NCBI RefSeq assembly: GCF_000968375.1
Contig: NZ_CP009933.1
Location: 558,001-622,000 of the forward strand
Direction: 5' to 3'
Source of the DNA: Clostridium scatologenes
GTDB taxonomy: Bacteria; Bacillota; Clostridia; Clostridiales; Clostridiaceae
DNA length: 64,000 nucleotides
Shown: positions 26,663-35,675 of the stretch, one piece after another
Position numbering within the stretch: position 1 is the stretch's first letter
Layout of the letters: every line of letters begins with the position of its first letter
The notes under the pieces: generated by a model
Databases searched by the model: none
What the model saw: the letters and a program-made list of their open reading frames with translations, nothing else
What the model was told of the DNA's origin: nothing
Program-made: the position numbers and the translations under genes

Positions 26663-27028
26663 ATGAAGCTTTATAAAAAATGTTCTTGTGAAGGTGGTAA
26701 TTTAGATAAATTTGTTCAACCCATAATACTTAAAATACTTTATGAATGTGATGCCTATGGTTATGTTATTTTGAAAAAAATAGCTGAATCTCCCATGATG
26801 AAAGGTGCTAAGCCTGATCCTACAGGGATATATAGGCAATTAAAGACTATGGAAGAAAGAGGTCTTCTTATGTCAAAGGAGCAGATTTCTGATAATGGAA
26901 ATTTAGTAAAATGCTACAGTATTACTGAGAGTGGAAAACAATGTCTTTTAAACTGGATTCGTACACTTAAAGATTATAGGGATTCAATAGATCTTTTACT
27001 TGTAGAAATACAAAAAACAATAAAATAA
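26663..27028 (+). CDS. PadR-family transcription regulator
   Basis: This 121-residue regulator has the PadR winged helix (I-L-K-I-L-Y-E...Y-G-Y-V-I-L-K-K-I, then G-I-Y-R-Q-L-K-T-M-E-E-R-G-L) and a short C-terminal helix. Unusually it opens with C-S-C, so metal or arsenical sensing through cysteines is conceivable. It is divergent from the ArsS-like operon with two strong palindromes between them. It probably represses that operon and itself. The GTPase gene follows 90 bases later. Confidence 0.88.
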   Translation: MKLYKKCSCEGGNLDKFVQPIILKILYECDAYGYVILKKIAESPMMKGAKPDPTGIYRQLKTMEERGLLMSKEQISDNGNLVKCYSITESGKQCLLNWIRTLKDYRDSIDLLLVEIQKTIK

Positions 27029-27118
27029 ATACAAATCCGATGGAGTTACTTATGAATAATAAATGTAACTACAAAAATTATAGTGTTCAAACTAAAATGA
27101 AAGAAGGGATGATATAAA

Positions 27119-28210
27119 ATGAAAACAAGAATTATTTTAGTTGGTGGATTTCTAGGTGCAGGTAAAACAACACTTCTTTGGGAGGCAGCACGAAAACTTA
27201 CTAAACAAGGAAAACATGTTGGATTAATAACCAATGATCAAGCTTCTGAACTAGTGGATACAGCATTTCTTGAACTTACAGGTGGTGTTGTATCAGAGGT
27301 TAGTGGGAGTTGTTTCTGCTGTAATTTTAACGGTTTCACTAATGCTATTTCCAATATAAAAGCAAAAAAACATGTAGATATAATTATTGCTGAACCTGTG
27401 GGCAGTTGTACAGATCTTTCAGCAACTATAATGCAGCCCTTAAAAGAGAAACTTGGAAATGATTTGGATATTTCTCCTCTTACAGTGCTTGTAGATCCAG
27501 AAAGATTGAATGATATACTTGATGGAGGAACCTCAGGGTTACATGCAAGTGCAGCTTACATCGTTCAAAAACAGCTTGAAGAAGCAGATATTATCGCAAT
27601 CACTAAAACAGACTTGTTGTCACAAGATAACCTTGAATTATTAAAGAATCGTGCAGCTGATAAGTGGCCTTTAGCTACAATCCTTGCATTGAGTTCTAAG
27701 AATGGAGAAGGCATGGAAATGTGGCTGAATGAAGTTACTAATCGTCTTAATGCTGGAACTTATCTGGTAGAAGTGGATTATGACGTTTACGCAGAGGGAG
27801 AAGCAGTTTTGGGGTGGCTTAATACCACATTAGTTCTACATGGCAACTCTGTAAAATGGGATAGTTTAGCAGAAAAGTTATTAAAAGAATTAGGTAGCCG
27901 TTTTGATAACTTAAAAGCAGCTATTGGACATATAAAACTGCTTGTTGAAGCAGGTGATCAATATGTTATTGGTAACTTGACAGGAAAAAAAGAATCTCTA
28001 AATATTAGAGGCAGTGCTGGAATGGGAAATGAAGCTAAAATGATTATTAACGCTCGTGTTGAAATGAATCCAGCCGAACTAGATAATATAGTATCAGAGG
28101 TAGTTTCCAAAGTATGTGGAGAAGATATAACCCAAAAGGTTGAAGCATCGAAATGTTTAAAACCAGGACGACCAAATCCAACTCATCGATATGATTACAT
28201 AGTAAGATAA
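27119..28210 (+). CDS. CobW/G3E-family GTPase (metallochaperone-like)
   Basis: This 363-residue P-loop GTPase has Walker A G-G-F-L-G-A-G-K-T-T (residues 9-18), the metal-binding C65-F-C67-C68 typical of the COG0523/G3E group, A-E-P-V-G-S (Walker B region) and the guanine-specific T-K-T-D. It lacks the His-rich linker of zinc chaperones. Members insert or deliver Ni, Co, Zn or Fe, or activate corrinoid enzymes. Beside nickel/cobalt-type transporters a cobalt or nickel chaperone is attractive, but the substrate is not visible. It lies just upstream of a sigma-54-controlled transporter operon. Confidence 0.88.
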   Translation: MKTRIILVGGFLGAGKTTLLWEAARKLTKQGKHVGLITNDQASELVDTAFLELTGGVVSEVSGSCFCCNFNGFTNAISNIKAKKHVDIIIAEPVGSCTDLSATIMQPLKEKLGNDLDISPLTVLVDPERLNDILDGGTSGLHASAAYIVQKQLEEADIIAITKTDLLSQDNLELLKNRAADKWPLATILALSSKNGEGMEMWLNEVTNRLNAGTYLVEVDYDVYAEGEAVLGWLNTTLVLHGNSVKWDSLAEKLLKELGSRFDNLKAAIGHIKLLVEAGDQYVIGNLTGKKESLNIRGSAGMGNEAKMIINARVEMNPAELDNIVSEVVSKVCGEDITQKVEASKCLKPGRPNPTHRYDYIVR

Positions 28211-28219
28211 AAATTTTGA

Positions 28220-28285
28220 TTTCAAAATGAAACTAGTTTAATGTATTTTATCATTTTAAAACTGATTATAATTTCAAAATGATAA
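28220..28285. promoter_or_regulatory. Cluster of activator half-sites upstream of the first sigma-54 promoter
   Basis: TTTCAAAATGA (28220-28230), TTATCATTTTAAAAC (28248-28262) and TTTCAAAATGATAA (28272-28285) repeat the palindrome arms seen at 7866-7907. They lie about 50-120 bp upstream of the sigma-54 promoter at 28326. Confidence 0.6.
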
Positions 28286-28325
28286 ATATTAAAATATATT
28301 CTATGAATATTAGGGCTTAAGGCAT

Positions 28326-28341
28326 TGGCATAAGAATTGCT
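28326..28341 (+). promoter_or_regulatory. Sigma-54 promoter A (short transcript)
   Basis: TTGGCATAAGAATTGCT has GG (28327-28328) and GC (28339-28340) exactly 10 bp apart. A terminator lies only about 60-95 bases downstream, with no open frame between, so this promoter would make a short RNA unless read through. Confidence 0.7.
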
Positions 28342-28406
28342 TTGTAAATAAGTACAGTCTGATATAAATTTAAAAACCCAAAACCTAATTAACCCTAATT
28401 AAAAAA

Positions 28407-28447
28407 TACTTAAATACAATCCCTCTTGTATTTAGGTATTTTTTTGC
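28407..28447 (+). terminator. Terminator between the two sigma-54 promoters
   Basis: AAATACTTAAATACAA pairs with TTGTATTTAGGTATTT around a six-base loop and runs into a T7 tract. Confidence 0.8.
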
Positions 28448-28448
28448 T

Positions 28449-28480
28449 GTTTCAATATGATAAAAATATCATATTGAAAC
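28449..28480. promoter_or_regulatory. Perfect palindromic activator site
   Basis: GTTTCAATATGATA (28449-28462) and TATCATATTGAAAC (28467-28480) form a perfect 14-bp inverted repeat with a 4-base centre. It matches the palindrome at 7866-7907 except for one base in each arm and the spacing. It lies about 240 bp upstream of sigma-54 promoter B. Confidence 0.75.
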
Positions 28481-28590
28481 CGAAATTGTATCTTTTTGAT
28501 AAAAATGTATAAGAAATTACAATAAATTTGAATAAAATGATTTCTAGGGTCATGTGAAGCTTGTTTATAAGAAAGGCTTTCTATAACTTA

Positions 28591-28680
28591 AAATTAGAAG
28601 AGCTTATCCAAGCGTGCAAGGTATTCAGCTTATATTTTTATAAAATATATAGGTGTTAGTAATGATAGTAATATAATAAA
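28591..28680 (+). repeat. Dispersed two-hairpin repeat, copy 3 (degenerate)
   Basis: TTAGAAGAGCTTATCCAAGCG, then a loop region, then GTGTTAGTAATGATAGTAAT follows the order of the complete copies, with many substitutions. It lies between the palindrome and sigma-54 promoter B. Confidence 0.6.
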
Positions 28681-28691
28681 AATTATGACAT

Positions 28692-28707
28692 TGGCATAAA
28701 AAATGCT
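28692..28707 (+). promoter_or_regulatory. Sigma-54 promoter B of the third transporter operon
   Basis: TTGGCATAAAAAATGCTTT has GG (28693-28694) and GC (28705-28706) 10 bp apart. It lies about 60 bp before the binding-protein start. Confidence 0.75.
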
Positions 28708-28767
28708 TTGTGATAAGTATATGGTAACAAAATGACAAATGTAAAAACTATATGAGGGGGAACAAAC

Positions 28768-30363
28768 ATGAAAAAAATAACTAGTATTTTAGTAAGCATG
28801 GTGTTTGTTATTACAGCAATGTTTACTGGATGTGGAAAAGAACAGGCAGCAAATAATACTAATGAAGCTAAAGGAAAAACATTAGTATATGGAGCAGAAA
28901 TGGAAGATGAAAAATTGAATCCAATATTGATAGAATCACATGCTTTTGCTAGTGATTTGATTTTTAGGGGACTTATGAGATTTGATGAAAATAATGTACC
29001 TAAACCTGAAATAGCAGAATCTTATAAAATATCAGATGATAAACTAACATATGATTTTAAGATAAAAAAGGGTGTTAAATTTCATGATAATACAGAAGTT
29101 AAGGCTGAAGATGTTGTTTTTACTGTAAAAAGTATATTAGATGACAAGGTAAATTCAGAAGTTAAGCCTCAATTTGAAGAAATAAAAGATGTACAAGCTT
29201 TAAATGATTATGAAGTTAAAGTTACATTAAAAAAACCTTTTCCAGCATTATTGGATAAAATGACTGTGGGACTAGTTCCAAAGCATGCTTTAGAAGGAAA
29301 AGATATAAATACAGCAGAATTTAATCAAAAGCCAATAGGAGCAGGACCATATAAATTTGTAAAATGGGATAAAGGCAGTAGTTTGACAGTAGAAAGATTT
29401 AAGGATTATAAAGGTGGCAGACCAGATAAAGTAGGTAATATAGATAAGGTTGTACTTAAATTTATACCAGATTTTAATGTTAGAGCTATGCAATTAAAAA
29501 CTGGAGAACTAGATGCAACTTTAATTGACCCTAATCAGGTTGCTAATTTAGAAAAGGAAAGTAAGGTTACTTTAAATAAAATACCTACAGCAGATTATAG
29601 AGGCATAATGTTTAACTTTAAGACAAAACCAATGTTTAAGGATGTAAATGTTAGAAAAGCTTTAAACTATGCCACAGATAAAGAAAGTATAGTAAAAGGA
29701 ATACTTCTTGGTTATGGATTTGCAGCATATTCACCAATTCAACTTAATAAATTTAACGATCCTGACGTAGAAAAATATGAATATAACTTGGATAAGGCAA
29801 ATGAACTATTAGAGCAAGCTGGATGGAAGAAGGGTGCAGATGGTATAAGAGAAAAAGATGGGCAAAAGCTTCAGTTTACATTGTTTGCAAGAAATAATGA
29901 TGATACTAGAGTTAAAATTGCCAATTATGTAGCATCTCAAGGTAAGAAAGCTGGTTTTGATATAAAAGTTGATGCAAGAGATCCAAAGGCTATGAAGATA
30001 AAAGATACAGAAGCTTTTGTAATTGGATGGGGAAGTCCATTTGATGCAGATGATAACACTTATAAGATATTCCATTCCAGTCAAGCAGATCATGGAAGTG
30101 GAAACAACTTTGGTTACTATTCAGATCCTAAAGTAGATGAAGCTTTAGAAAAAGCAAGAACTACTAGTGATGAGAATGAAAGAAAGAAATATTATGCAGA
30201 TTTCCAAAAAGAATTAGCAGATAATCCTGCCTTTAGTATGGATGCATATATAACAGCAATTTATGGAGTAAATAAGAAAGTTTCAGGATACACAACTAAG
30301 AGAGTTTTAGGACATCATGGGGAAGGCTTCTTGTGGAATACTGAGGAGTGGAAGATGCAATGA
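28768..30363 (+). CDS. SBP_bac_5 substrate-binding lipoprotein (operon 3)
   Basis: This 531-residue binding protein has a lipoprotein signal with the lipobox M-F-T-G-C. The family body is complete ([28 protein letters not shown]), but it lacks the Y-G-I-G-E-T-L signature of the two NikA-like proteins in operons 1 and 2, so its cargo may be a peptide or another chelate. RBS is GAGGGGG. It begins the operon behind sigma-54 promoter B and ends with ATGA, overlapping the permease start. Confidence 0.88.
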   Translation: MKKITSILVSMVFVITAMFTGCGKEQAANNTNEAKGKTLVYGAEMEDEKLNPILIESHAFASDLIFRGLMRFDENNVPKPEIAESYKISDDKLTYDFKIKKGVKFHDNTEVKAEDVVFTVKSILDDKVNSEVKPQFEEIKDVQALNDYEVKVTLKKPFPALLDKMTVGLVPKHALEGKDINTAEFNQKPIGAGPYKFVKWDKGSSLTVERFKDYKGGRPDKVGNIDKVVLKFIPDFNVRAMQLKTGELDATLIDPNQVANLEKESKVTLNKIPTADYRGIMFNFKTKPMFKDVNVRKALNYATDKESIVKGILLGYGFAAYSPIQLNKFNDPDVEKYEYNLDKANELLEQAGWKKGADGIREKDGQKLQFTLFARNNDDTRVKIANYVASQGKKAGFDIKVDARDPKAMKIKDTEAFVIGWGSPFDADDNTYKIFHSSQADHGSGNNFGYYSDPKVDEALEKARTTSDENERKKYYADFQKELADNPAFSMDAYITAIYGVNKKVSGYTTKRVLGHHGEGFLWNTEEWKMQ

Positions 30364-31325
30364 TTTCAAGATTTGTAGTAAAGAGAATATTTCAAGGATT
30401 GCTTGTAATATTTTTCCTAAGTATATTAAGCTTTGCTATTATCAATGCTGCGCCGGGTGATCCGGCTACAGCTTTATATGGGCCATTAGCAGATAGACTT
30501 ACCACAGAAGAAAGAACAAGGATAAATAAAAATTATGGAGTTGACAGACCAGTAACTGAAAGATATGTAAAATGGTCAAAAAGCATGTTAAAAGGAGATC
30601 TTGGAATTTCATATTTGGAAGGAAGAAAAGTTACAGATATATTAAGGGAGAGAATACCAAATACTTTAATGCTATTTTTAAACTCAATAATATTAATATT
30701 AATTTTATCACTTACGTTAGGGTTGAAGGCAGGTTTTAATGAAGGTTCACTTTGGGATAAATTTATAAGTTCATTAAGTGTTATATTTTATTCTATTCCT
30801 TCCTTCTGGTTAGCCCTTTTATTCATAATAATTTTTTCAGTTCAGCTTGGTATATTTCCTTCATCAGGAATTAAAAGTGTAGATGGAGATGGTAGTATAG
30901 TCGATATGATAAAACATCTAGTAATGCCTGTTTCTGTAATGGTTATTGCACATGTTGGGGCCTATGCAAGATTTATTCAGGAAAAAGTTAAGGAAGAGAG
31001 CAATAGTCATTATGTAACTGCATGCAGAGCAAATGGAATGGAAGAAAGGAAGATAATGAAGGGAATTGTGAAGAATGCATTAGTACCATTTATAAATTAT
31101 CTTGGTATAACCATACCTGGCTTTTTTGGTGGATCAGTTATGATTGAAACGGTTTTTTCCTGGCCAGGCTTAGGTATGATAAGTGTCAAAGCTGCTAATT
31201 CGAAAGATTATCCATTACTAATGGGAACTATCTTTATAACAGGGGTAATGGTAGTTATAAGCATAATTATAACTGATATAATAGAGCTTTCTATAAATCC
31301 TTCTTTGAGAAAGCAGGTGACATAA
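30360..31325 (+). CDS. Dpp/Nik-type ABC permease, subunit B (operon 3)
   Basis: This 321-residue permease starts at ATG 30360, the start overlapping the previous stop as ATGA; the frame also contains a GTG at 30348 without a better [11 protein letters not shown], about six helices and the C-terminal [10 protein letters not shown] segment are typical. The next permease starts on the last base of its stop (TAATG). It is more distant from the operon 1 and 2 permeases than those are from each other. Confidence 0.9.
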   Translation: MISRFVVKRIFQGLLVIFFLSILSFAIINAAPGDPATALYGPLADRLTTEERTRINKNYGVDRPVTERYVKWSKSMLKGDLGISYLEGRKVTDILRERIPNTLMLFLNSIILILILSLTLGLKAGFNEGSLWDKFISSLSVIFYSIPSFWLALLFIIIFSVQLGIFPSSGIKSVDGDGSIVDMIKHLVMPVSVMVIAHVGAYARFIQEKVKEESNSHYVTACRANGMEERKIMKGIVKNALVPFINYLGITIPGFFGGSVMIETVFSWPGLGMISVKAANSKDYPLLMGTIFITGVMVVISIIITDIIELSINPSLRKQVT

Positions 31326-32128
31326 TGAAAAGTAAAAAATCACATGTTATATGGATAACTATACTTCTAATCGTAATTTTTGGAGCAATTTTTGCTCCTT
31401 TTATAGCTCATAATAGTCCTTATGATGTAAATTTATCAAAAGTACTTCAAAGTCCCAATAATTCCAATATAATGGGCACTGATGCCATGGGAAGAGATAT
31501 ATTTTCAAGAATTCTATATGGAGGAAGAGTTTCACTTAGTGTTGGAATTTTTTCTGTAATGATATCAACTACTATAGGAATAATATATGGAGGAATAAGC
31601 GGATATTTTGGAGGAAGATTAGATAACTGTATGATGAGACTTTTGGATACTTTTCTTGCTATACCTACTCTAATAATAATGCTTGCACTTCAAACCATTA
31701 TAAGAGGTGGTCTTGTAAGTATTATATTAGTAATAGGTTGTACATCATGGCTTGCTACAGCTAGAATAGTAAGATCACAATTTGCAGAACTTAGGGATAA
31801 GAATTTTGTTAAGGCTGCCATTGTCATCGGAACACCTACCTGGAAGATATTAATCAATCATCTTCTTAAAAATGGTATGCCAGCTATTGTTGTAATAGCT
31901 ACTTTAAATTGTGCTCAGTCCATATTTATGGAGGTATCTATGAGCTTCTTGGGAATAGGAGTACCTCAAGGTACACCTTCCTGGGGTAATATGCTCAATA
32001 ATGCACAAAATGACATTTTATCAGGAGCTTGGTGGGTAGTCGTTTTTCCAGGTATCACCATAATAATTTCTATGTTGTGCATTAACTTTATTGGTGAATA
32101 TTTAAAGAAGAAAGTTACTTATGCATAG
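31325..32128 (+). CDS. Dpp/Nik-type ABC permease, subunit C (operon 3)
   Basis: This 267-residue permease has the M-G-T-D-A-M-G-R-D-I-F loop, about six helices and the coupling loop K-A-A-I-V-I-G-T near residue 160. It overlaps the B permease stop by one base and is followed 32 bases later by an ECF-type S-component gene, an unusual insertion for such operons. Confidence 0.9.
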   Translation: MKSKKSHVIWITILLIVIFGAIFAPFIAHNSPYDVNLSKVLQSPNNSNIMGTDAMGRDIFSRILYGGRVSLSVGIFSVMISTTIGIIYGGISGYFGGRLDNCMMRLLDTFLAIPTLIIMLALQTIIRGGLVSIILVIGCTSWLATARIVRSQFAELRDKNFVKAAIVIGTPTWKILINHLLKNGMPAIVVIATLNCAQSIFMEVSMSFLGIGVPQGTPSWGNMLNNAQNDILSGAWWVVVFPGITIIISMLCINFIGEYLKKKVTYA

Positions 32129-32160
32129 GGTGAATAAATAGATAGAAAGGGGTTTTATAT

Positions 32161-32694
32161 ATGAAAAGAGTTTCGAATTTACAACAAATGATAAGGGGAG
32201 CCTTGCTTATAGCTTTAGGTTTAATACTTCCTGTTTTGTTTCATGGTGTAAGAGATGCAGGTAGTATATTTTTGCCAATGCATATTCCAATTTTAATTGG
32301 AGCATTTGTTTTAGAGCCTTATTATGCATTGTGTGTAGGAGTGCTGACTCCACTACTTAGTCATGTCTTTACAGGAATGCCTCCATTTCCATTTGTTTAT
32401 ATAATGATTTTTGAACTTGCTTCCTATGGATTATTTATTTCAATATTTTATAATAAATTTAAGATGAGCGTATATCCTTCCTTGATTTCAGGTATGATTT
32501 TAGGCAGATTAGTAAATATATTAGGAACCTTTGTATTACTTCATATCATAATGAGTAAGCCTTTTAAATTCAGTGTAGTGGCAAGTGGACTGTTTATTAA
32601 AGGTTTACCTGGTATAGTGATACAAATTGTTTTAATACCTATTATTGTATATGCCCTTCAAAAGTCTTTAAAGAGAAGTACATCAAGTTATTAG
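32161..32694 (+). CDS. ECF-transporter S-component-like membrane protein (operon 3)
   Basis: This 177-residue protein has five or six helices and the ECF S-component layout: an N-terminal A-L-L-I-A-L-G-L-I-L-P helix, then H-I-P-I-L-I-G-A-F and a L-T-P-L-L-S-H segment. S-components bind a vitamin or metal and need an EcfAAT module. None is encoded here; the only one in the window is at 52.5-55.1 kb. Lying inside a Nik/Dpp-type operon it may bind the same cargo or a related one. RBS GAAAGG. Confidence 0.8.
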   Translation: MKRVSNLQQMIRGALLIALGLILPVLFHGVRDAGSIFLPMHIPILIGAFVLEPYYALCVGVLTPLLSHVFTGMPPFPFVYIMIFELASYGLFISIFYNKFKMSVYPSLISGMILGRLVNILGTFVLLHIIMSKPFKFSVVASGLFIKGLPGIVIQIVLIPIIVYALQKSLKRSTSSY

Positions 32695-32770
32695 CGTTTT
32701 CAATGAATATATATATGTTGATAAGAAAGTATAATCTTAATAATTTAAATTTAGGATAAGAGGTGAGATT

Positions 32771-33574
32771 TTGGAAAATATTTTAGAAGTTAAAGAATTG
32801 AATACTACTTTTAAAACTGAAAAAGGAATTAAAGAAGTAGTTAAAGGAATAAATTTTGAAGTGAAAAAAAGTAAAATAACCTGTATTGTAGGACAAAGTG
32901 GCAGTGGTAAAAGTATGACAGCTATGTCTATTATAAAAATGCTTCCTAAAAGTGGTTATATTTCTGGAGGAAGTATATTATTTAATGGACAAGATCTTAT
33001 TAAAATGACGGATGGAGAAATAAGAGAAGTTAGAGGAAAAAGAATATTTTCTATATTTCAAAATCCTATAAATTGTTTTAATCCATCATTAACCATGGAA
33101 ACACAGATTTATGATTTAATATCAAGTAATATGACTATAGATAAAAAAGAATTTGAAAATAAAATTTGCAGCATAATGGAAAATCTTAATTTACAAGATC
33201 CAGCTGTAATTTTGAAGCAATACCCATTTCAGTTGAGTGGTGGTATGATTCAAAGAATGATGATTGCTGCAGCAATATTTATGGAGCCTGAAATAATAAT
33301 AGCTGATGAGCCTACAACAGCATTAGATGTAACTACACAAAAGGAAATACTAAAACAATTTAAGCTTATACAAAAAAAATTCAATACAACAATACTTATG
33401 ATAACACATGATTTTGGAGTAGTAGCAGAAATGGCTGATGAAGTAATTGTTATGAAGGATGGTCTTATAGTTGAAAAAGGAAATGTATTTGAAATTTTTA
33501 ATAATCCTAAACATTCTTATACAATTTCGTTGATAAAAGCAACTTTTGATAGAGAGGTATTGGAAGTATGTTAA
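32771..33574 (+). CDS. NikD/OppD-type ATPase (operon 3)
   Basis: This 267-residue ATPase starts at TTG 32771 behind AGAGGTGAG. It has Walker A G-Q-S-G-S-G-K-S-M-T, signature L-S-G-G-M-I-Q-R and I-A-D-E-P-T-T-A-L-D. The Walker A ends G-K-S-M-T rather than G-K-S-T, a common variant. The final bases overlap the next ATPase by seven. The C-terminal oligopeptide-transporter cysteine extension is absent in both ATPases of this operon. Confidence 0.9.
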   Translation: MENILEVKELNTTFKTEKGIKEVVKGINFEVKKSKITCIVGQSGSGKSMTAMSIIKMLPKSGYISGGSILFNGQDLIKMTDGEIREVRGKRIFSIFQNPINCFNPSLTMETQIYDLISSNMTIDKKEFENKICSIMENLNLQDPAVILKQYPFQLSGGMIQRMMIAAAIFMEPEIIIADEPTTALDVTTQKEILKQFKLIQKKFNTTILMITHDFGVVAEMADEVIVMKDGLIVEKGNVFEIFNNPKHSYTISLIKATFDREVLEVC

Positions 33575-34371
33575 TAGAAGTAAATAACCTATCTAAAGTA
33601 TATAAAACTAAGTTATCATTGATTAAATCTCATAATGAAATCATAAAGGCTGTAAATGATGCTTCATTTAATGTAGATATTGGAGAAGTAGTTGGATTAG
33701 TAGGAGAGAGTGGATGTGGGAAAAGTACTCTTTCACGTTTAATAATGAGGTTAGAAAAACCTACTGAAGGCTATGTAAATTTTAGAGGCAGTGATATTTG
33801 GAGTTTTAAAGGAGAAAAAATAAAGTCTTTTAGGAAAAGTTGTCAAATAATTTTTCAGGATACCATGACTTCACTTAATCCCAATATGAAGGTATTAGAT
33901 TCTTTACTTGAACCATTAAACAATCACTATAATATCCCTAAAAATGAAAAAATTAAAAAAATTGAAGATATAATCTCTTTTGCCAATTTAAAAAATGAAA
34001 TATTGACTAAATATCCATTAGATATTAGTGGGGGAGAAAGGCAGAGAATAAACATATGCAGGGCACTGCTTTTAGAGCCTGAATTTTTGATATGTGATGA
34101 AATTATATCCAGTTTAGATGTTTGTACTCAAGCAGCTATTTTAAATATGTTAAAAAGATTGATAAAAGCAAATAGCATGGGTGTATTATTTATTTCACAT
34201 GATATGAGTGCAGTAAAATATCTTTGTTCCAGAATAATGGTAATGTATAAAGGGGCAATAGTAGAAAAAATAGATAATGAAGATAAAGCATATAAGATCA
34301 AAAATTCTTATACTAAAAAATTAATAGCATCTATACCTATAAATAATCCTAATAAGAGGGTTAAAGTTTAA
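33568..34371 (+). CDS. NikE/OppF-type ATPase (operon 3)
   Basis: This 267-residue ATPase has G-E-S-G-C-G-K-S-T, I-S-G-G-E-R-Q-R and I-C-D-E-I-I-S-S-L-D. It lacks the C-terminal cysteine domain found in the NikE proteins of operons 1 and 2 (which are 321-322 residues). It pairs with the preceding ATPase. The ferredoxin gene follows 62 bases later and is probably in the same transcript. Confidence 0.88.
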   Translation: MLIEVNNLSKVYKTKLSLIKSHNEIIKAVNDASFNVDIGEVVGLVGESGCGKSTLSRLIMRLEKPTEGYVNFRGSDIWSFKGEKIKSFRKSCQIIFQDTMTSLNPNMKVLDSLLEPLNNHYNIPKNEKIKKIEDIISFANLKNEILTKYPLDISGGERQRINICRALLLEPEFLICDEIISSLDVCTQAAILNMLKRLIKANSMGVLFISHDMSAVKYLCSRIMVMYKGAIVEKIDNEDKAYKIKNSYTKKLIASIPINNPNKRVKV

Positions 34372-34433
34372 TAATAAACTTTAGTTATTTTATTAAAGTA
34401 AAAAAATATTTTTATAATCTGGAGGAATGTGAA

Positions 34434-34823
34434 ATGAAAAAATTAGTTGTTAATGATAGTTCTCTATGTATGGCTTGTTTAAGTTGTGAAATAGCTTGTT
34501 CAGAAGCATTTTACAAAACTTATGGTAATTCATGTATTAAAATTGATGTGAAAAAAGATAATTCTCCAAACATAAAAACATGTAATCAATGTGGTTTATG
34601 TGCTAAAAAATCTCCTGAAGGAGCTATTAAACAAAATGCCAAAGGTATATATATGATAGATAAAAAAACATGTACTAGCTGTTTTAAATGTGTCGAAGTC
34701 TGTCCTAAAGGTATTATAGTAAAAACTGAAGATAAACCTAATCCAAGCAAATGTATTGCTTGTGGTATTTGTGTTAAAGCATGTCCAATGGAAGTTCTTG
34801 AAATTCAAGAAAAATTAGATTAA
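34434..34823 (+). CDS. 4Fe-4S ferredoxin-type protein (operon 3)
   Basis: This 129-residue protein has several cysteine clusters: C-M-A-C-L-S-C-E-I-A-C near residue 12, C-N-Q-C-G-L-C near 46, C-T-S-C-F-K-C-V-E-V-C-P near 75 and C-I-A-C-G-I-C-V-K-A-C-P near 105. The last two are canonical [4Fe-4S] motifs; the second has an altered tail (K-K-S-P). It resembles HycB/CooF-like electron carriers. Placement in a transport operon directly before a methyltransferase suggests it feeds electrons to a redox step on the imported compound; this is inference. Confidence 0.85.
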   Translation: MKKLVVNDSSLCMACLSCEIACSEAFYKTYGNSCIKIDVKKDNSPNIKTCNQCGLCAKKSPEGAIKQNAKGIYMIDKKTCTSCFKCVEVCPKGIIVKTEDKPNPSKCIACGICVKACPMEVLEIQEKLD

Positions 34824-34838
34824 AAGGTGAGAGGATGC

Positions 34839-35660
34839 ATGGATATAAAGTATTTTTCACAGTCATGGAATAATTCTAAAAAATACTACACAATGGAAGA
34901 AAAATTTTGGAATCAAAGAGCTGAAGAGTTTAATAGAAAAGATATACAAAAAGAAGAGAAGATAGATTTTTGCTACATATTAGACTTTCTTGAAGTAGGA
35001 AAAGATGTTAGATTTGAAAACGTATTAGATATAGGTTGTGGCACAGGATTTTATTCTATACAGTTTTCTCAAATTTCTGATTATGTTGTAGCTACAGATA
35101 TTTCTCAGAATATGATTACTTATGCTGAAAATAATTCAAAGGAAAAGAATATAGATAATATAGCCTTTGTTAAAAAACCTTGGTCAGAATTAAGCTTAGA
35201 AGAGTTCGATTGCAATGAAAAATTTGATTTAGTTTTTGCATCTATGAGTCCAGCTATAGATAGTTATGAGGATCTTATGAAAATGATTAATTGTGGAAAA
35301 AATTTGTATTTTTTAAGTGGTTTTGTAGAAAGAAAAAATAATTTAAAGGATGAGCTTTTAAAGATTATTTTTAATTCTAGTAATAAAAATCCTCATGGAA
35401 ACAAAATATACTGTGCATTTAACATATTGTGGAATATGGGGTATTATCCTAAAATAACCTATAAAGATTCTAGTTGGGAGAGATTTGAATCGGTAGATGA
35501 GCTTTATTTAGAATTTTTGAGTTATTTTCAAAGAACAAAAGTTTTGACAAAAGAAGATAAATCTATTATTAACAATTATATAGAAAGTAAAGCTGTGGAT
35601 GGCTTGGTGCAAGAAAAAACAAGGGCAAAAATAGCATGGCTTTGTTGGAAAAAAACGTGA
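34839..35660 (+). CDS. Class I SAM-dependent methyltransferase (operon 3)
   Basis: This 273-residue methyltransferase has motif I V-L-D-I-G-C-G-T-G-F near residue 68 and a motif II-like V-A-T-D-I-S-Q. I start it at ATG 34839 behind AGGTGAGAGG; an in-frame GTG at 34827 overlaps that site. Its W-N-Q-R-A-E-E opening resembles the W-S-K-R-S-D-G of the methyltransferase in operon 1, so this enzyme class recurs with Nik-type transporters in this genome. Substrate unknown. Confidence 0.85.
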   Translation: MDIKYFSQSWNNSKKYYTMEEKFWNQRAEEFNRKDIQKEEKIDFCYILDFLEVGKDVRFENVLDIGCGTGFYSIQFSQISDYVVATDISQNMITYAENNSKEKNIDNIAFVKKPWSELSLEEFDCNEKFDLVFASMSPAIDSYEDLMKMINCGKNLYFLSGFVERKNNLKDELLKIIFNSSNKNPHGNKIYCAFNILWNMGYYPKITYKDSSWERFESVDELYLEFLSYFQRTKVLTKEDKSIINNYIESKAVDGLVQEKTRAKIAWLCWKKT

Positions 35661-35675
35661 AGGAATTGATGAAAA

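Noticed and set aside
28591..28680. Possible riboswitch upstream of the operon 3 binding protein
   Set aside because: The conserved blocks match the dispersed two-hairpin repeat, not a cobalamin or other known aptamer.
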